From: an uncultured Clostridium sp.
GTDB taxonomy: Bacteria > Bacillota > Clostridia > Lachnospirales > Lachnospiraceae
Direction of reading: 5' to 3'
NCBI GenBank assembly: GCA_900541315.1
Contig: UQJF01000107.1
Location: forward strand, 1 to 10,543
DNA: 10,543 bases
Shown here: piece after piece, positions 7,154 to 10,543 of the stretch
Layout of the letters: each line of letters starts with the position of its first letter
Numbering within the stretch: position 1 is the stretch's first letter
Translations under genes and position numbers: made by a program
The notes under the pieces: model-generated
What the model was told of the DNA's origin: nothing
What the model saw: the letters and a program-made list of their open reading frames with translations, nothing else
Databases searched by the model: none

Positions 7154-7406
7154 ACAAAAAAGCCCCTTAACATGAGGAGACCCCGGTCGTTTCCAACCGG
7201 GGCAATTATGAAAAATCTATGTGCAATTTGACTAATAACCTGTTTTTATATTATTTCTTTCTTATGAAAATAGTATAAAAAATAAATATGAACGAAATGT
7301 GAACATACTGTAAACAGATTATAAATCATTGTACATAAAAAGAAACGTTGCGTGAAAAAACGAAAGAGAAAAGGATGAGCGGGATATACAGCTTAGGGAG
7401 GGAGAA
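7154..7406 (+). promoter_or_regulatory. Long leader with GC-rich hairpin upstream of ppaC
   Basis: This stretch between the promoter and the pyrophosphatase start has no credible gene. CCCCGGT (7181-7187) pairs with ACCGGGG (7196-7202) around an 8-base loop. An upstream GCCCC (7162-7166) can compete for the same GGGGC (7199-7203), so two exclusive folds are possible. Past 7204 the leader is AT-rich. No T-run follows the hairpin on the plus strand. On the minus strand GGGGC is followed by six T (7161-7156), so it could end antisense transcripts. I do not recognise any known riboswitch class. A second weak promoter, with TTGACT at 7228-7233, cannot be excluded. Confidence 0.5.
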
Positions 7407-9083
7407 ATGGAACAGGAATTAAACAGAAAAACGATGGTGATCGGACATAGAAATCCAGATACAGACTCCATCTGTTCAGCCATTTGTTATGCAAATTTAA
7501 AGCAGGCAGTAACTGGGGAGGAATATATGCCTGCAAGAGCAGGACATGTAAGTGGGGAGACACAGTTTGTACTGGATTATTTTGGGGCAGAGGAGCCTCA
7601 GCTGGTGGAAGATGTGCGTACCCAGGTAAGGGATATTGAGATACGCAAGACCAAAGGGGTAGCAGATAACATTTCCTTAAAGAAAGCATGGAACATTATG
7701 CAGGAGAATAATGTGGTGACGATCCCTTCTGTAAGAGAAGATGGTACTCTGGAAGGCCTGATCACAGTAGGCGATATTACCAAGACCTATATGAATATTT
7801 ATGACAGCAGTATTCTGTCAAAGGCAAATACCCAGTATTCCAATATTATTGAGACATTGGAAGCAGACCTGATCATCGGAAGCGCAGAGGCATATTTCGA
7901 CCAGGGAAAGGTACTGATCGCAGCAGCTAACCCGGATCTGATGGAATTTTATATTGAGCCTCACGATCTGGTTATTTTAGGAAACCGTTATGAGTCCCAG
8001 CTTTGTGCTATTGAAATGGGAGCGGATTGTATCATCGTGTGTGAAGGCGCAGGGGTTTCCATGACTATTAAAAAGATCGCCCAGGAAAGAGGCTGTACCA
8101 TTATCGCAACCACTTACGATACTTATACAGCAGCCCGTCTGATCAACCAGAGCATGCCTATCAGCTACTTTATGACAAGAGAGCATCTGATCACATTTAA
8201 CAGTGATGACTATATTGATGAGATCCGTGAGGTAATGGCAAGTAAACGTCACCGTGATTTCCCGATCCTTGACAAGGATGGCTGTTATCTGGGTATGATC
8301 TCCCGCAGAAACTTACTTGGCGCAAAAGGAAAACAGGTTATTTTAGTAGACCACAATGAGAAGAATCAGGCAGTGGCAGGCATTGAAAATGCTGAGATCC
8401 TGGAGATCATCGATCACCACCGTCTGGGAACCATTCAGACTATGTCACCGGTATTTTTCCGCAACCAGCCTTTAGGCTGTACTGCCACCATTATCTATCA
8501 GATGTATCAGGAAGCTGGAGTGAAGGTAGAGCCGAAGATCGCCGGATTGTTATGCAGCGCCATCGTATCTGATACGTTGCTGTTCCGTTCCCCAACCTGT
8601 ACAGCTGTGGATGAAATGGCTGCAAGAGCACTGGCTGATATTGCAGGGATCGATATTGAAAAATATGCAATGGAAATGTTCAGTGCAGGAAGCAATTTAA
8701 AGGACAAGAGTGACGAAGAGATCTTTTATCAGGATTTCAAGCGCTTTACTTCTGGGAAAGTGACCATTGGCGTGGGACAGATCACTTCCTTAAATGGGGA
8801 TGAACTGGACAGGTTAAAGGGACGTATGGAAGCATTTATGGAAAAAGCACTGGAAAACAATGGCCTTGATATGATATTCTTTATGCTGACCAACATATTA
8901 ACAGAGACCACGGATCTGGTCTGTGAAGGACAGGGAGCACTGCAGCTGGCTGGAAAGGCATTCCACAAGGATATTGAGCTGCTGGAAGAGGAAGGTTTAA
9001 AGGAGCCGGTACTTTGTCTGCCGGGAGTTGTTTCCAGAAAGAAGCAGCTGATCCCGGAACTGATGTTAGCTGAACAGGAGTAA
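7407..9083 (+). CDS. ppaC: Mn-dependent inorganic pyrophosphatase with CBS-DRTGG-CBS regulatory insert
   Basis: Cytosolic family II (DHH) pyrophosphatase, 558 aa, hydrolysing pyrophosphate to phosphate. Motif HRNPDTDSI (H14, D18, D20) binds the metals. After it comes a regulatory insert: a CBS motif (about 70-130, TIPSVREDGTLEGLITVGDI), a DRTGG-type domain (about 150-250) and a second CBS motif (about 255-305, FPILDKDGCYLGMISRRNLL). The DHH domain resumes with VDHNEK (D315, H316) and IDHHRLG (D336-H338), then a DHHA2 domain ending in SRKKQ (543-547), which grips the substrate. Length and order match the clostridial CBS-PPases, in which AMP and ADP inhibit and ATP or diadenosine polyphosphates activate; that regulation is known for the family, not shown here. 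AGGGAGGGAG upstream fixes the ATG. It is the first gene of a probable operon. Confidence 0.96.
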   Translation: MEQELNRKTMVIGHRNPDTDSICSAICYANLKQAVTGEEYMPARAGHVSGETQFVLDYFGAEEPQLVEDVRTQVRDIEIRKTKGVADNISLKKAWNIMQENNVVTIPSVREDGTLEGLITVGDITKTYMNIYDSSILSKANTQYSNIIETLEADLIIGSAEAYFDQGKVLIAAANPDLMEFYIEPHDLVILGNRYESQLCAIEMGADCIIVCEGAGVSMTIKKIAQERGCTIIATTYDTYTAARLINQSMPISYFMTREHLITFNSDDYIDEIREVMASKRHRDFPILDKDGCYLGMISRRNLLGAKGKQVILVDHNEKNQAVAGIENAEILEIIDHHRLGTIQTMSPVFFRNQPLGCTATIIYQMYQEAGVKVEPKIAGLLCSAIVSDTLLFRSPTCTAVDEMAARALADIAGIDIEKYAMEMFSAGSNLKDKSDEEIFYQDFKRFTSGKVTIGVGQITSLNGDELDRLKGRMEAFMEKALENNGLDMIFFMLTNILTETTDLVCEGQGALQLAGKAFHKDIELLEEEGLKEPVLCLPGVVSRKKQLIPELMLAEQE

Positions 9084-9126
9084 GGTTCAGGCCTGGGGTC
9101 TCTCATGCATTTTACAAAGAAGGCAG

Positions 9127-9132
9127 AAAGGA
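9127..9132 (+). promoter_or_regulatory. Ribosome binding site fixing the flavin reductase start
   Basis: AAAGGA lies 8 bases before ATG 9141. The upstream in-frame ATG at 9105 has no purine-rich site in front of it. Confidence 0.7.
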
Positions 9133-9140
9133 TAGAGAAA

Positions 9141-9725
9141 ATGAGCAAAGAATACTGGAAGCCGGGAAATATGCTGTATCCTGTTCCGGCAGTTATGGTA
9201 AGCTGTGGAAGAGAAAGGGAAAAACCGAATATTATTACTGTTGCATGGGCCGGAACCATCTGTTCTGATCCGGCGATGGTTTCTATTTCTGTAAGGAAAG
9301 AGCGTTATTCCCACGATATTATCAAGGAAACAGGGGAATTTGTTATCAATCTGGTAAATAAGAGACTGGTGCGGGCTACGGACTATTGTGGTGTAAAGTC
9401 CGGCCGTGATGTAGATAAATTTGCCGAAACACGTTTAACACCTCAGGCATCCCGCTATGTAAAGGCACCGGGGATCGAGGAAAGTCCTGTAAATATTGAG
9501 TGTAAGGTAACTGAGGTAAAAGAACTGGGAAGCCATGATATGTTCCTGGCAAAGGTGGTAGGCGTGACCATTGATAACCAGTATATGGATGATAAAGGCA
9601 AGTTTAACTTGAATGCTTCCGGACTGACTGCTTATTCCCATGGGGAATATTTTGAACTGGGAAAGAAGCTGGGAAGCTTCGGATATTCTGTACGCAAGCC
9701 TGCAAAGAAGAAGAAAAAACGTTAG
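9141..9725 (+). CDS. Flavin reductase-like domain protein (FMN-binding)
   Basis: This 194-aa protein matches the flavin reductase-like / flavoredoxin fold, which binds FMN and uses it for reduction or electron transfer. Visible family features are the N-terminal PVPAVMVSCG strand, NIITVAWAGTICSDPAMVSISV (about 30-51), RYSHDIIKETGEFVINL (about 55-71) and the GVKSGRDVDKF stretch that follows. The C-terminal part carries EFFELG-like ending HGEYFELGKKLG and a basic tail PAKKKKKR. Partner and electron donor cannot be read from the sequence; there is no NAD(P)H-specific motif and no iron-sulfur cysteine cluster. It begins 57 bases after ppaC with no terminator between, and is 33 bases before the kinase-like gene, so it is likely co-transcribed with both. 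The metabolic link among the three is not evident. Confidence 0.88.
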   Translation: MSKEYWKPGNMLYPVPAVMVSCGREREKPNIITVAWAGTICSDPAMVSISVRKERYSHDIIKETGEFVINLVNKRLVRATDYCGVKSGRDVDKFAETRLTPQASRYVKAPGIEESPVNIECKVTEVKELGSHDMFLAKVVGVTIDNQYMDDKGKFNLNASGLTAYSHGEYFELGKKLGSFGYSVRKPAKKKKKR

Positions 9726-9742
9726 TTTGCGTCATTGCTCAT

Positions 9743-9749
9743 AAGGAGG
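9743..9749 (+). promoter_or_regulatory. Strong ribosome binding site of the kinase-like gene
   Basis: AAGGAGG is 9 bases before ATG 9759. This selects 9759 over the in-frame TTG at 9735, which lies upstream of the site. Confidence 0.85.
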
Positions 9750-9758
9750 AAACAAAAA

Positions 9759-10394
9759 ATGAAGCCGAATATTACTATGATCGGCATGCCTTCATCTGGT
9801 AAAAGTACCGTAGGCGTGCTTCTTGCAAAGAGACTGGGATTTTCTTTTATTGACGTGGATATTGTGATCCAGGAAAAAGAAGGAAGACTGTTAAAGGAAA
9901 TTATTGCTGATGAAGGCATGGACGGCTTTCTGGAAGTGGAGAACCGCATTAATGCAGGCCTGGAAGCTAAGATGTCCGTTATCGCCCCAGGCGGCAGCGT
10001 TATTTACGGCAAAGAGGCTATGGATCATTTAAAGGAGATCAGTGAGATCGTTTACCTGAAAATGAGTTATGAGGAAATGGAAAAGCGCATCGGAAATGTG
10101 GTGGACCGTGGTGTTGCATTAAAACCGGGATTTACATTGCGTGACCTGTACAATGAGCGTGTTCCTTATTATGAGAAATATGCAGATATTGTCATTGATG
10201 AAGAAGGAAAAACAGCGGGCGAGACAGTAGATGAGCTGAGAAATGTGATCGAAGGCATGATGGACCAGAAGATGATCCAGATGTTCATTGATGAACAGAA
10301 ACGTAAGCTGGAAGAAAGAGACCGGCTGTTAAGGGAAAAAGATGAAGAGATCCGTAAGCTGAAGGCGCGGGTTGCAGAATTAGAAGGAAGATAA
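9759..10394 (+). CDS. Shikimate kinase-like P-loop kinase with C-terminal coiled coil
   Basis: This 211-aa protein has an N-terminal shikimate-kinase fold (about 1-165) and a long charged helix (about 170-211, KRKLEERDRLLREKDEEIRK and onward) that should form a coiled coil. The Walker A motif GMPSSGKST (9-17) and the DVD motif (32-34) are present, as are the lid-region arginine in VVDRGVALKPG (R117) and R134 in ERVPYY. Shikimate kinases normally have an FRxxE motif, whose arginine contacts shikimate, and a GGG loop; here they read FLEVE (57-61) and PGGS (77-80). ATP binding therefore looks intact, but the substrate may not be shikimate. No other aromatic-pathway gene is nearby. Typical AroK is about 170 aa without the helix. 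Automatic annotation would probably say shikimate kinase (aroK); I consider that unproven. Confidence 0.85.
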   Translation: MKPNITMIGMPSSGKSTVGVLLAKRLGFSFIDVDIVIQEKEGRLLKEIIADEGMDGFLEVENRINAGLEAKMSVIAPGGSVIYGKEAMDHLKEISEIVYLKMSYEEMEKRIGNVVDRGVALKPGFTLRDLYNERVPYYEKYADIVIDEEGKTAGETVDELRNVIEGMMDQKMIQMFIDEQKRKLEERDRLLREKDEEIRKLKARVAELEGR

Positions 10395-10403
10395 TAAAAA
10401 ATA

Positions 10404-10441
10404 AGCCCCTCTGCCTGAAAAACAGAGAGGCTATTTTTTTT
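10404..10441 (+). terminator. Rho-independent terminator of the ppaC operon
   Basis: AGCCCCTCTG (10404-10413) pairs with CAGAGAGGCT (10423-10432) with one C/A mismatch and a 9-base loop, followed by ATTTTTTTT. The upstream side is A-rich, so it may also work for minus-strand transcription arriving from the right. Confidence 0.9.
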
Positions 10442-10445
10442 ATAA

Positions 10446-10491
10446 CAATTCTAAAAACATTCGCAATCCGCTCATTTTTCTTCAAAAAATG
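10446..10491 (+). repeat. Dispersed repeat, 46-bp block, copy 2
   Basis: This block matches 2620-2665 at 45 of 46 positions. Similarity begins 4 bases after the terminator T-run and stops sharply at 10491, so the loop and one arm are present while the outer part of the other arm is missing. It lies in the same orientation on the plus strand as copy 1, nearly 8 kb away. Confidence 0.9.
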
Positions 10492-10543
10492 TATTGTTGA
10501 CTAAGGTCCGAAAGCCACCGGTACACATGACAGATGCGCATTT
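10492..10543. other. Right edge, no gene seen
   Basis: These 52 bases show no start codon with a ribosome site, no stem of note and no match to the rest of the long repeat copy. Confidence 0.5.

Noticed and set aside
7172..7231. 19-codon open frame in the ppaC leader, a possible leader peptide
   Set aside because: There is no Shine-Dalgarno sequence before its ATG, no run of regulatory codons, and it spans the hairpin, so coding is not supported.
7154..7260. Known fluoride or manganese riboswitch before ppaC
   Set aside because: Both would be sensible for a pyrophosphatase, but I cannot find the conserved core of either class. I therefore only call it an unclassified structured leader.
9105..9140. 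Upstream ATG at 9105 as the flavin reductase start
   Set aside because: No ribosome site precedes it, and the added residues are not part of the domain. The ATG at 9141 has AAAGGA at 8 bases.

Overview
The window reads as chromosomal DNA of an anaerobic Firmicute, most likely a Lachnospiraceae member (Clostridium cluster XIVa type). The reasons are moderate GC, strong AGGAGG-type ribosome sites, sigma-A style promoters, a CBS-containing family II pyrophosphatase of clostridial type, a secreted choline-binding-like repeat protein, and a short Firmicute-type alpha-glucan phosphorylase. The assignment to family rests on protein style, not on a database match.

Layout, left to right. Positions 1-133 are non-coding and hold a strong palindrome and a degraded copy of a local repeat. 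Positions 134-2422 (minus) encode glycogen/maltodextrin phosphorylase (glgP). Positions 2423-2848 are a divergent intergenic region filled mostly by a hairpin-rich, MITE-like element of about 200 bp. Positions 2849-3790 (plus) encode an AraC-family regulator and 3838-5385 (plus) encode 4-alpha-glucanotransferase (malQ). Together these three form an alpha-glucan utilisation module: MalQ disproportionates maltodextrins, GlgP phosphorolyses the chains to glucose-1-phosphate, and the AraC protein is the probable local regulator. Positions 5552-7039 encode a secreted protein built almost wholly of cell-wall-binding repeats, with its own promoter and a good terminator.

A second block starts with a strong promoter at 7119-7147 and a leader of about 250 nt containing a GC-rich hairpin. 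It then encodes a Mn-dependent inorganic pyrophosphatase with CBS and DRTGG regulatory domains (7407-9083), a flavin reductase-like flavoprotein (9141-9725) and a shikimate-kinase-like P-loop protein with a C-terminal coiled coil (9759-10394). A clear terminator follows at 10404-10441. The short gaps and lack of internal terminators suggest one transcription unit.

The genes are mostly ordinary metabolism, and I do not see a defence system, phage, CRISPR array, tRNA or rRNA. The most unusual content is non-coding. A palindromic repeat family has one long copy (2555-2757), two shorter pieces that each match part of it with a single mismatch (5511-5537 and 10446-10491), and one degraded piece (79-120). 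The pieces lie beside promoters, a ribosome site and a terminator. The leader upstream of the pyrophosphatase gene is the second point of interest.
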